Shown: in pieces, positions 6,956 through 13,765 of the stretch
Position numbering within the stretch: the stretch's first letter is position 1
How the letters are laid out: every line of letters starts with the position of its first letter
NCBI GenBank assembly: GCA_944363855.1
Contig: CALVVM010000048.1
Coordinates: 1 to 33,720 of the forward strand
Direction: 5' to 3'
Origin: an uncultured Bacilli bacterium
Lineage (GTDB): Bacteria > Bacillota_I > Bacilli_A > RF39 > UBA660
DNA: 33,720 nucleotides
Position numbers and translations under genes: made by a program
Notes under the pieces: generated by a model
What the model saw: only the letters and a program-made list of their open reading frames with translations
Told to the model about the DNA's origin: nothing
Databases searched by the model: none

Positions 6956-7716
6956 GTGTTAAAAAGTATAAATCTTTCTAATGAAAAATTAGAAAAAATA
7001 ACTAAAAGAAAATTTTCTGAAGGTAATGAGTCTAATACTTATATATTAAATATAGATGAAAAAAAGAAAATTGTTAAAATATTCAAAAAAGCAAAAAACT
7101 TCCTAATAAACTTATAAAAATCAATTTAATAAAAGATAGATTAAAAAAATATGATTTTGTTGTTCAACCAGAAGTTATATTAAAAAATCAAGGTGAAACT
7201 ATTGGATACATTATGCCTAAAGTTAATGGTAAGATGTTTAATTTACTTGATTATTCTAGAATGGAATGTATACAAGTTTTAAAGGATTTATCTACTAAAT
7301 TAAAAAGACTTCATAAATTAGGAATAGTGGTAGCTGACTTTCATCAAAACTTTATGATAGATGAATATGGTGAAATAAAGTTAATAGATATAGATAACTT
7401 TGCCATTGATGATTTATATGTAGATGTTGAAAATATATACTTGCAAAAATATAGAGAAAAAGTTCAACATTTTGATGAAAATTTTGATAACTATCTATTA
7501 AACTTGTTTACTCTTTCTTGTTTAACAAGAACATATTGCCCTTACCTTTATGATCTATTTAAAAATAATCCAAATAAACTATATTTTAGAGATGATGAAA
7601 TAAATAATATTATATTTAATACTTTTAATTTAAAGAAACAATATAATGAAGATTTAATAATAGATAAAATAAAATGCAAAAAAGATGTAAAAAAAATAAA
7701 GCGAAAGTTATTTTAA
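6956..7716 (+). CDS. Kinase-fold protein requiring a -1 frameshift (or a recent pseudogene)
   Basis: Read from GTG at 6956, frame 0 gives 53 residues and stops at TAA 7115-7117. The rest continues in the -1 frame to 7716. The switch falls at A-AAA-AAC (7093-7099), correctly phased as a slippery heptamer; slippage there gives about 253 residues. Frame 0 holds the Gly-rich loop KFSEGNESNTYIL and IVKIF (ATP Lys). The -1 frame holds HKLGIVVADFHQNFMID (catalytic loop, Asp and Asn) and LIDIDNF (DID in place of DFG). The layout matches the 241-residue protein at 3308-4033. A one-base loss from a seven-A run would give the same picture, so a pseudogene is possible. An internal start at ATG 7213 would lack the ATP-binding lobe. 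Confidence 0.6.
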
Positions 7717-7730
7717 GCTTTATTTTTTAT
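7695..7730. terminator. Bidirectional terminator between kinase and glycosylase genes
   Basis: AATAAAGC pairs with GCTTTATT (about 7695-7702 and 7717-7724), with T tracts on both strands. It serves the two convergent genes. Confidence 0.65.
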
Positions 7731-8547
7731 TTCTTTTATAATTAAACATATATTGTATAGCAAGTCCACTATATTCTTTATATGTATCATATGTAAATTT
7801 TTTTATATTTTGTTCCCCTTCTATATTGTAATCTTCTTTCATAAACTTTTTAACCCAAGTATCTATAGGATATACATCAAACTTTTGATAAGCAAATAGT
7901 AATATACAAGAAGCAACCTTATTACCTATACCTTTAAAACCTATTAAATATTTTAATGAATCTTCACTATTCATGTTATAAATACTTTCTATATCTAGTA
8001 AATTATTTTCAATGCTTCTCATTATTTCATATAAATATTTATCTCTAAAACCTACTTTGCAATTTCTAAAATCTAAAGTACTAAGAGTTTTTAATTTATC
8101 TACACTTGGGAATAAATAATATTCTTTATCTTTAAAAATTACTTTTTCACCATAATTCAAAGATATTAAGTTTAATGCGTTAGCTATAGAAGGAACTCTA
8201 TTATTTTGAGATATTATATAGGCAATTATTGTTTCAAAAGGATCTTGATGTATCATTTTTAATCCTCTACTAAATATTAAAGCAGATTCTAATTTTTTAT
8301 CACACTTTAATATATTTTTTTCAATGATTTCATAATTTCTATCAAGATCAAAATAATCATATATTATTTCTTTTAAATTATCTTCTTTATTAGATTCCAC
8401 TATTATATAATCATTATCTTCTTTCAAGTTTATTACTCTATCTTTTATTATAACTGTATAACTTCCATCTTCTTCTAAAATAAACCTAAATATTTGACCA
8501 CAAGTAATAGTAGATTTTAAATCAAAATCATTTTTTATCTTCAACAT
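7720..8547 (-). CDS. OGG1-like 8-oxoguanine DNA glycosylase
   Basis: Base-excision repair glycosylase/AP lyase of the HhH-GPD superfamily, most like the OGG1 branch. It has an N-terminal OGG-type domain (about 1-105, starting with DLKSTITCGQIFRF) and then the HhH-GPD core. The helix-hairpin-helix LIGFKGIGNKVASCILLF carries the catalytic Lys (about 210), and YPIDTWVKKF supplies the conserved Asp (about 229). There is no FeS Cys cluster, as expected for OGG. Of three nearby ATGs I prefer the one at 8547, because GGTGATGTAT then forms the ribosome site; this gives 275 residues. It should remove 8-oxoG from DNA. Confidence 0.88.
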   Translation of the reverse strand: MLKIKNDFDLKSTITCGQIFRFILEEDGSYTVIIKDRVINLKEDNDYIIVESNKEDNLKEIIYDYFDLDRNYEIIEKNILKCDKKLESALIFSRGLKMIHQDPFETIIAYIISQNNRVPSIANALNLISLNYGEKVIFKDKEYYLFPSVDKLKTLSTLDFRNCKVGFRDKYLYEIMRSIENNLLDIESIYNMNSEDSLKYLIGFKGIGNKVASCILLFAYQKFDVYPIDTWVKKFMKEDYNIEGEQNIKKFTYDTYKEYSGLAIQYMFNYKRNKK

Positions 8548-8634
8548 ATACATCACCACTGCATAAAATTATAATTCTTTTATATAATATAAAATGAATT
8601 CAAATATATTATATCAAAAATTAACAAAAAAGTA

Positions 8635-8663
8635 TTGCAAAAATAAAATAAGTTTGCTATAAT
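8635..8663 (+). promoter_or_regulatory. Promoter of tRNA-Met
   Basis: TTGCAA (8635-8640), 17-base spacer, TATAAT (8658-8663), 14 bases before the tRNA. Confidence 0.85.
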
Positions 8664-8677
8664 TAGTATTGTCTTAT

Positions 8678-8754
8678 GGCGATGTAGCTCAGTTGGCTAG
8701 AGCACATGGTTCATACCCATGGTGTCGAGAGTTCGAATCTCCCCGTCGCTACCA
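8678..8754 (+). tRNA. Elongator tRNA-Met (anticodon CAT)
   Basis: A cloverleaf of 77 bases with encoded CCA. The acceptor GGCGATG pairs with CGTCGCT (G1-U72 wobble, common in this tRNA). The D-arm is GCTC/GAGC and the anticodon stem CATGG/CCATG has loop TTCATAC. The T-loop is TTCGAAT; the T-stem has one A-C mismatch. The paired first base and the overall likeness to elongator Met rule out an initiator. Its 3' end is the insertion site of the following element. Confidence 0.93.
8743..8754. repeat. Attachment-site copy (tRNA-Met 3' end)
   Basis: CCGTCGCTACCA, repeated exactly at 11736-11747, 2993 bases away. The repeat is short, so the case rests on the shared arm repeats at both ends. Confidence 0.7.
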
Positions 8755-8767
8755 ATAGAATTCGACA

Positions 8768-8796
8768 GGCCCTTGTTTTACAAGGGTTTTTCTATT
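8768..8796 (+). terminator. Terminator downstream of tRNA-Met
   Basis: CCCTTG-TTTTA-CAAGGG followed by TTTTTCT. Confidence 0.8.
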
Positions 8797-8875
8797 ATTT
8801 ACTTATTTTTCAAAGGTTTACAAAGGATATTTTATTAATATTTTTTCAAAAAAAGTTTGTTTGTATTTTATAAAA

Positions 8876-8898
8876 ACAAGTCCAAAACAAGTCCAAAA
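8876..8898. repeat. Arm-type direct repeats (tRNA-Met element, tRNA side)
   Basis: Two tandem ACAAGTCCAAAA-type units, a one-base variant of the unit in the tRNA-Glu element. Confidence 0.6.
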
Positions 8899-8906
8899 TG
8901 GGAATC

Positions 8907-8928
8907 TAAGACTAAAATAAGACCAAAA
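8907..8928. repeat. Second arm-type repeat pair (tRNA-Met element)
   Basis: TAAGACTAAAA followed by TAAGACCAAAA, same period of 11 bases. Confidence 0.55.
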
Positions 8929-8976
8929 GTTTTGATAAAATCATTCTTATAAAGTAATAAAAATTTGACTGTTAAC

Positions 8977-9008
8977 TAAAAAAGCAAGTTTATCAAAACT
9001 TGTTTTTT
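8977..9008. terminator. Terminator of the hypothetical operon in the tRNA-Met element
   Basis: CAAGTTT-ATCA-AAACTTG (8985-9002) with T tracts on both strands; on the minus strand it ends the gene series 11234 to 9017. Confidence 0.75.
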
Positions 9009-9016
9009 ATTTTTAA

Positions 9017-9169
9017 TTAATTATTACAAAGTTCAATAGATTCACCTACATCTAAATTACTAATATCTTTGATTTTTTTCCCAAAGTTTTCTAACAACCC
9101 AATTTCTGTTTTTATATAAAAAGTAGCATGATGCAATTTCTCACTATTATCATTAATTTCCATTTTCAT
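9017..9169 (-). CDS. Hypothetical 50-residue protein
   Basis: ATG at 9169 to TAA at 9017-9019. It starts one base after the TGA of the 91-residue gene, so it may depend on translational coupling; no clear Shine-Dalgarno is seen. The product is acidic with no hydrophobic segment and contains ATFYIKTEIGLLENFGKK. No family recognised. It is last before the terminator. Confidence 0.45.
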   Translation of the reverse strand: MKMEINDNSEKLHHATFYIKTEIGLLENFGKKIKDISNLDVGESIELCNN

Positions 9170-9170
9170 T

Positions 9171-9446
9171 TCAAATTAAGATATGCCCAGTTAAATTATA
9201 AGGAAATATTTTTATTGAAAAGACTTCTGCACATCCTTTTTTTAAATTAACTTCATAATACATTTCTTTATTTGTTTTTATATATTTCTCTATTTCATCA
9301 GATATTTTTTTTGAAATAGATTTATCCAAATAAAAATTTTCATTTATATTTATGTATTCGTTAATACAAGTTAATTTAATTTGAAACAAACCATTATTAG
9401 TTATATCACTATCATTCCAAATTTTCTCTATTATAATATTATTCAT
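9171..9446 (-). CDS. Hypothetical 91-residue protein
   Basis: Soluble, Ile/Asn-rich, with no signal or membrane segment and no motif I recognise. An AGTGGG-like site precedes the ATG. It sits between the membrane gene at 9470-10081 and the 50-residue gene, with short gaps, so it is probably co-transcribed with them as element cargo. Confidence 0.55.
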   Translation of the reverse strand: MNNIIIEKIWNDSDITNNGLFQIKLTCINEYININENFYLDKSISKKISDEIEKYIKTNKEMYYEVNLKKGCAEVFSIKIFPYNLTGHILI

Positions 9447-9469
9447 TTTTTACCCACTTTCAATATTAC

Positions 9470-10081
9470 TTAATAATCAGTATCTACATAATACCAATTA
9501 TCTTTTAATTTTTTAATATTTATTATTGGATGTCCTGTTTCATTTTCTTTTATTAAATTTTCTCCACCTGAAGAATACATTAATTGATGTGAACCACTTA
9601 ACATTCCTCTAAAAATCCAAAAACATATAACTTGTCCATTTTCATCATTCTGAAATATAGTTATTACTCCATCTGATGAAAGTTTTCTTAAATTCTTAGG
9701 TAAATCTACATTACCATTTTCATCGGTTTCTATTTCCTTATTTTTTACCATTTCTACTATTTTTAATCTTTCATCCTCATAAACATATAATTCTAATACT
9801 GTTCTTATATTTCTAAATGGAAATATAAATCTAAATATTGTAGAAACAATTCCAATTATAATTGCAATTAAAATTAACTTAGATTTATTTATTCTTCTAG
9901 ATATTAAAGCATATAATATAAATATTATATTCAATAAAATTATAAAGCCATCTAAAATAATAGGAACAAAAAATATTGAATTATAAATTTTATCGCTATA
10001 CCACCCCAACAAAAAATTCAAAATAAATAAAATTATTGACATTATTAACATAGTTATTCCAATACCATCTTTATTTTTCAT
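9470..10081 (-). CDS. Hypothetical membrane protein, 203 residues
   Basis: AAGGAG before the ATG at 10081 sets the start. Three hydrophobic segments lie in the first 110 residues (about 9-27, 36-60, 68-88). A soluble domain of about 110 residues follows, containing SSDGVITIFQNDENGQVICFWIFRG in part and ending YYVDTDY. The layout, short membrane anchor plus small globular domain, is common in cargo genes of integrative elements. I know no function. It lies between two other small genes of the same strand. Confidence 0.6.
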   Translation of the reverse strand: MKNKDGIGITMLIMSIILFILNFLLGWYSDKIYNSIFFVPIILDGFIILLNIIFILYALISRRINKSKLILIAIIIGIVSTIFRFIFPFRNIRTVLELYVYEDERLKIVEMVKNKEIETDENGNVDLPKNLRKLSSDGVITIFQNDENGQVICFWIFRGMLSGSHQLMYSSGGENLIKENETGHPIINIKKLKDNWYYVDTDY

Positions 10082-10100
10082 AAACTTACTCCTTAACAAT

Positions 10101-10553
10101 TTATTTATGTAATTCTAATAGGTAATCATTATATGTATAACACTCCATATTTTGATGAGTATATTTATCGCAATAGAATTCAGATGAAACACTATTGTGA
10201 TTATAAAAATCCTCATTATCAAATAAATTCATTAAATCATTTTTATCATTTATATTTATATTTTTAGTACAAAACAATTCTCCAGGTTCATTCCCAAAGG
10301 GACACATATTACCATGCTTACAAGTCATACAACAAGCTATAACAATTCCTTTTGGTAAATTAGTCTGTAAATTGGCAAAAGCATCTGCCCATAGATAATC
10401 AGTACCTACACCAACATATTTTATTTTATTATAAATAATAGATATTTCTATTTTTTGTTCTATTTCATCATCATTATTTATTTTTATAGTCAACGGAACT
10501 TTTAATATATTAGATGAATCTATCAAATTAATATATGAATTAATTTCTTTCAT
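10101..10553 (-). CDS. Cys-rich hypothetical protein, 150 residues
   Basis: Soluble protein with a Cys-rich segment CCMTCKHGNMCPFGNEPG and two further Cys (LFCTK, EFYCDKY), a likely metal-binding region. The preceding stretch VGVGTDYLWADAFANLQTNL looks like a conserved fold. I have a general impression of similar proteins in gut Bacillota but cannot name the family. Start chosen at ATG 10553 because AGAGG lies at proper distance; a longer frame reaches 10574. Confidence 0.6.
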   Translation of the reverse strand: MKEINSYINLIDSSNILKVPLTIKINNDDEIEQKIEISIIYNKIKYVGVGTDYLWADAFANLQTNLPKGIVIACCMTCKHGNMCPFGNEPGELFCTKNININDKNDLMNLFDNEDFYNHNSVSSEFYCDKYTHQNMECYTYNDYLLELHK

Positions 10554-10664
10554 GCATATATTCCTCTCTTTCAAATATGTAATTTTCTATCATACTTTCA
10601 TATAATTCTTTTGTTTTCTTATTTTTATTTAATAAATGTTACTCACTTAAACTAAGATTAAAGA

Positions 10665-11234
10665 TTATTCATAAACAAATGAATTTACTTCAGTTTTGAT
10701 AACTACTTCATTTTTATCCAAATATATATTATATGTAATTACCCTATTATCAACATTACCTAAATAGTATTCAATTACTAAGTCTGTATTAACATCTTCT
10801 TCACCTAATATAGTAAATACCTCTTCTTTACCCATACCAACAAAATTATATTTTTCTTGTAAATCATCAATCATCAAATACCTATAAGACTGAATCATAT
10901 TTGTCCATTTTTTTGTTGTGAAAGTGCTAAAATGACTTTTTATACATAACTGCATAGTTGGTATAATTAAAACTAAATATAATATTGTAACAAAAGAACT
11001 TAATATTATAGAAGTTATAAAGTTCTTGTTAAACACTCTTTCTATTATTGTGGGCAAAAAAATTAGAAAGAAAGGGATAATATTATAACAAATAATAAAA
11101 AGAATAGATGAAAATCCAATTATCAATTGATTTTCAAAAATACCCTATAAAAAATAATATATAAAAATCAAAATTAAAATAATAGAATAGAGTGCTCCTA
11201 AAATATAATCTAATTTTTTGTATTTGTTTTTCAT
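10665..11234 (-). pseudogene. Membrane protein gene interrupted by an in-frame TAG
   Basis: From ATG at 11234 the frame encodes 29 residues including a hydrophobic segment, meets TAG at 11145-11147, and continues in the same frame to 10665. The downstream part (TTG at 11126 could start it, 153 residues) has two more hydrophobic segments. It ends in a soluble region with GMGKEEVFTILGEED and VIEYYLG, reminiscent of small SmpA/OmlA-like domains. Together this makes about 189 residues with three membrane segments. A sigma-A promoter lies just upstream of 11234, supporting the longer gene. Either a nonsense mutation or reinitiation at TTG explains it; UAG decoding is unlikely. Confidence 0.5.
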
Positions 11235-11266
11235 TGCATCAACTCACTTTATATTCTACTAAACTC

Positions 11267-11294
11267 ATTATATCACATCAAATTTAATTTTCAA
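11267..11294 (-). promoter_or_regulatory. Promoter of the hypothetical operon in the tRNA-Met element
   Basis: Minus strand TTGAAA (11289-11294), 16-base spacer, TATAAT (11267-11272). Confidence 0.6.
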
Positions 11295-11354
11295 AACTTG
11301 CACAATTAATATATTTATGATAAAATGTATTTAGTGAGGGAAACTTCATATAAT

Positions 11355-11389
11355 AAAAAAGGAACACTTAATACGTCATGTTGAGTGTT
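11355..11389 (-). terminator. Terminator of the second hydrophobic-peptide mRNA
   Basis: Minus strand AACACT / AGTGTT stem with a 15-base loop, then CC and TTTTTT, matching the position of the terminator in the first module. Confidence 0.6.
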
Positions 11390-11445
11390 GCCCATAAATG
11401 TGCATCACCTAATTCAATGCGTTTGAGTTAGGTGATTCTTTTATT
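11361..11445 (+). ncRNA. Candidate antisense antitoxin RNA (tRNA-Met element)
   Basis: TATAAT at 11349-11354 predicts a start near 11361. The RNA has a 5' hairpin (AACACT/AGTGTT) and ends at a strong terminator (ATCACCTAA / TTAGGTGAT, 11404-11436, then TTCTTTTATTTT). It overlaps the 3' end of the convergent toxin mRNA. The stem sequences differ from the tRNA-Glu copy but the fold and order are the same. Confidence 0.55.
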
Positions 11446-11524
11446 TTAGAATTACAAACAGCAATACTATAAGTAAAAGGATAATGATAATCAAAGAGAA
11501 GATTAAAAAATCTTTTTTTGACAT
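11441..11524 (-). CDS. Type I toxin-like 27-residue membrane peptide
   Basis: ATG at 11524 with GGAAGGAGGTGAT in front, one of the strongest ribosome sites in the window. The product is MSKKDF followed by an unbroken hydrophobic helix (LIFSLIIIILLLIVLLFV) ending in Lys. The leader can pair CTTTT-CAAAAG next to the Shine-Dalgarno. The promoter is nearly identical to that of the 25-residue peptide at 4466. Same architecture, divergent coding sequence. A type I toxin is the best reading, not demonstrated. Confidence 0.68.
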   Translation of the reverse strand: MSKKDFLIFSLIIIILLLIVLLFVILK

Positions 11525-11585
11525 CTTATCACCTCCTTCCTTTTGAAAAGAGGCATCACCCAACTATTAAATGTTCCTACTTATA

Positions 11586-11614
11586 ATTATACCAAACATA
11601 TATTCATATATCAA
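11586..11614 (-). promoter_or_regulatory. Promoter of the second hydrophobic peptide
   Basis: Minus strand TTGATA (11609-11614), 17-base spacer, TATAAT (11586-11591). Conserved with 4369-4397. Confidence 0.85.
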
Positions 11615-11646
11615 TAGTATATATTTATTTTTTTATTATTTTTGAA

Positions 11647-11671
11647 AATAAGACTAAAAGCAAGACCAAAA
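11647..11671. repeat. Arm-type direct repeats (tRNA-Met element, distal end)
   Basis: AAGACTAAAAG and CAAGACCAAAA in tandem, followed by the CCCTTTAT inverted repeat and the att copy. Confidence 0.6.
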
Positions 11672-11735
11672 TTATTTTCATACCCTACTTTACCCTTATA
11701 AATAAAGGGTTTATAAAAAACGAGATAGACGTATG

Positions 11736-11747
11736 CCGTCGCTACCA
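11736..11747. repeat. Distal attachment-site copy (tRNA-Met 3' end)
   Basis: CCGTCGCTACCA, identical to the last 12 bases of tRNA-Met, followed by a terminator hairpin that was probably the original tRNA terminator. Confidence 0.7.
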
Positions 11748-11754
11748 TTTGAAA

Positions 11755-11787
11755 ATAAAACGAACTGGCTAGTTCGTTTTATTTTAT
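11755..11787. terminator. Bidirectional terminator (tRNA-Met side and murI)
   Basis: AAAACGAACT-GGCT-AGTTCGTTTT with T-rich flanks on both strands. Confidence 0.85.
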
Positions 11788-12489
11788 TATAAAATCTTTT
11801 TTTTCTAAAATAGAATTAACATTTCCAATTAACTTATCATTTAACTCACTAAAATATAATTCTATACTTGCTTTAACTTCATTTGTTATATCACTTATAC
11901 ATTCTGACATATCAAGTAATTTTATATTATTATTTAAATATTTATTTATTTCATCTTTAATTATAGGATAATGAGTACAACCAAGTACTATTATATCTCT
12001 ATCTTTTAAAACATTTAAATAAGCATCTAAATACTTTTGTAATTCAGTTAAATTATTACTTTCTATTATAGGCACAAACATAGGACAAGCTACTTCCTTT
12101 ATATCTTTATTTAAACTTTTGCTAAATACTTTACTATTTATAGTAGCATTAGTAGCTATTACACCTATTTTTTCATATTCATGATTGTTTAAATAATTTA
12201 TAACAGGACTAATAATATCAACTATTTTTACATTATATTTTTCTTTTAAATAATCTGATAAATTAGAACTAACTGTACCACATGCAATAACTATCATATC
12301 TACATTCTTACTTATTAAAAATTCGACAATATTAGAAGCAAGTACTTTTAATTCTTCTATACTTTTATCTCCATAAGGAATATTTTTAGTATCTCCATAA
12401 TATATATATTCATTATTTGGATACTTATCAATTAGTCTTTTAAGTACTGTAAGACCGCCTATTCCTGAATCAAATACACCTATTTTCAC
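11779..12489 (-). CDS. murI: Glutamate racemase
   Basis: Cofactor-independent L/D-glutamate racemase supplying D-Glu for peptidoglycan. It begins MKIGVFDSGIGGLTVL (substrate-binding Asp/Ser). The two catalytic cysteines are Cys70 in VIACGTVSS and Cys171 in GCTHYP; YYGDTKNIPYG is also conserved. At 236 residues it is a little short for the family (about 255-270), with a trimmed C-terminus. GGTGATT precedes the ATG. It follows the Tim44-like gene by four bases, so the two are co-transcribed. Confidence 0.95.
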   Translation of the reverse strand: MKIGVFDSGIGGLTVLKRLIDKYPNNEYIYYGDTKNIPYGDKSIEELKVLASNIVEFLISKNVDMIVIACGTVSSNLSDYLKEKYNVKIVDIISPVINYLNNHEYEKIGVIATNATINSKVFSKSLNKDIKEVACPMFVPIIESNNLTELQKYLDAYLNVLKDRDIIVLGCTHYPIIKDEINKYLNNNIKLLDMSECISDITNEVKASIELYFSELNDKLIGNVNSILEKKDFIIK

Positions 12490-12493
12490 ATAA

Positions 12494-13033
12494 TCACCAA
12501 GTTTTTATACTAGTGAGTACCCAATCGTAATTTTCTTGATTATAAGTACTATGACAGAACTCACAATAACCAGATTTATTTACATCCATAGGATGTCCAC
12601 AATTAGGACAAAATCTAACTACACTTTGTACTTTAGCACTTCTTTTTTTCTCAAATACTAATATATTTTCTTTTTCTACTCTAGAAGTATTATTACCTCT
12701 TTTAAAATTTCCACTTTCTTTATCTATAATATAATCCATATATCTAGAAATTATTCTAACTGTAATTATATATTTTTCATCTGTTATATCTACTTTCATT
12801 ATTTCTGTAGATTTAACATTTAACTCATCAAACATTTGTCTTTCATTATTACTATTTAAAACATTAAGTCTATTATTAAACTCTTCATATACATTATCAC
12901 TTATAAAATGATCTACTCTTTTCATATTATCTGTCATTAAACTCATGTGCAACATAACAAAAATATTATCTACTTTTGTTTTAAAACTACTTTCTGTAAA
13001 TGTTGGATCTAAATTAATTAATTCGTTTAACAT
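12494..13033 (-). CDS. Tim44-like domain protein with C-terminal zinc ribbon
   Basis: Residues 1 to about 135 resemble a bacterial Tim44/NTF2-like domain (FTESSFKTKVDNIF, then VDHFISDNVYEEF and YIITVRIISRYMDY). The C-terminus has a CPNCG...CEFC zinc ribbon (about 142-162). There is no membrane segment, unlike many Tim44-like proteins of Bacillota. Function unknown; such domains bind hydrophobic partners or membranes. It has a promoter with a very short leader and precedes murI. Confidence 0.7.
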   Translation of the reverse strand: MLNELINLDPTFTESSFKTKVDNIFVMLHMSLMTDNMKRVDHFISDNVYEEFNNRLNVLNSNNERQMFDELNVKSTEIMKVDITDEKYIITVRIISRYMDYIIDKESGNFKRGNNTSRVEKENILVFEKKRSAKVQSVVRFCPNCGHPMDVNKSGYCEFCHSTYNQENYDWVLTSIKTW

Positions 13034-13048
13034 ACTATCACCTATTTA

Positions 13049-13077
13049 ATTATATCAAATATAAATATTTAATACAA
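13049..13077 (-). promoter_or_regulatory. Promoter of the Tim44-like gene and murI
   Basis: Minus strand TTGTAT (13072-13077), 17-base spacer, TATAAT (13049-13054), only 15 bases before the start codon. Confidence 0.75.
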
Positions 13078-13764
13078 TTATCTATTCTGTATTTTTAGTT
13101 TACTTATTACTTTTTTCTCTATTCTAGATATATATGATTGACTTATACCAAGGGAAGAAGCAACTTCTTTTTGAGTCATTTCTTTTTTTCCAAACAACCC
13201 ATATCTTAAAGTCATTATTTCTTTATCTCTATCGTTTAATTTAGTTAATTCTTGATATAATATTTTCTTTTCTATTTCTTCTTCTAGAGGACGTGTTACT
13301 ATATCATCAGCAGTACCTAATATGTCTTCTAGGTGTAACTCATTACCTTCACTATCATAACTTAAACTGTCTTCAAAACTTACTTCTCCTCTTCTTCTTT
13401 TATTCTTTCTTAAAAACATAAGTATTTCATTATCAATACATCTAGATGCATAAGTAGCAAGTTTTATATTTTTATCTAACTTATAAGTATTAACTCCTTT
13501 TATTAATCCAATAGTACCTATACTTACTAAATCTTCTAAATCTACTCCTGTATTTTCATACTTTTTAGCAAGAAATACAACTAGTCGTAGATTGTGCTCT
13601 ATAAGTTTATTTCTAGCGAACTCATCACCCATCATAGATAATTCTACGTATTTTACTTCGTCTTCCTTAGTTAAAGGCTCAGGAAGTTTATCAGTACTAC
13701 CTACAAAATATACACCTTCACTACTAAGTAACTTCTTTATAAAATTAATTATATCTCTTATCAT
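13078..13764 (-). CDS. sigE: Sporulation sigma factor SigE (pro-sigma-E)
   Basis: Mother-cell sigma factor for early sporulation, made as an inactive precursor. Residues 1-25 form the amphipathic pro-segment with the VYFVGS motif that SpoIIGA recognises. Region 2 follows (NLRLVVFLAKKYENTGVDLEDLVS, then KLATYASRCIDNEILM), and region 4 has a helix-turn-helix (TQKEVASSLGISQSYISRIEKK). At 228 residues it is a near-normal length. Directly after spoIIGA, whose last codons hold the GGAGG site. Its presence argues for an endospore-forming lineage. Confidence 0.95.
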   Translation of the reverse strand: MIRDIINFIKKLLSSEGVYFVGSTDKLPEPLTKEDEVKYVELSMMGDEFARNKLIEHNLRLVVFLAKKYENTGVDLEDLVSIGTIGLIKGVNTYKLDKNIKLATYASRCIDNEILMFLRKNKRRRGEVSFEDSLSYDSEGNELHLEDILGTADDIVTRPLEEEIEKKILYQELTKLNDRDKEIMTLRYGLFGKKEMTQKEVASSLGISQSYISRIEKKVISKLKIQNR

Positions 13765-13765
13765 A

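Larger units (their letters stand above)
8755..11747. mobile_element. Integrase-less element of about 3 kb in tRNA-Met
   Basis: DNA between the tRNA-Met 3' end and a 12-base copy of it. Arm-like repeats lie about 120 bases from the tRNA end (8876-8898, 8907-8928) and about 65 bases from the distal end (11647-11671). A CCCTTTAT / ATAAAGGG inverted repeat next to the distal att matches the one in the tRNA-Glu element. Cargo on the minus strand: five small hypothetical genes (one broken) and a hydrophobic peptide with antisense RNA. No integrase. 8755-9016 holds only a terminator, the arms and intergenic DNA. Confidence 0.7.

Noticed and set aside
4295-11671. Short spaced repeats (ACAAGACCAAA type) as a CRISPR array
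   Set aside because: Units are tandem at an 11-base period, without 25-40 base spacers, occur in pairs at element ends, and no cas genes are nearby. They fit integrase arm sites better.
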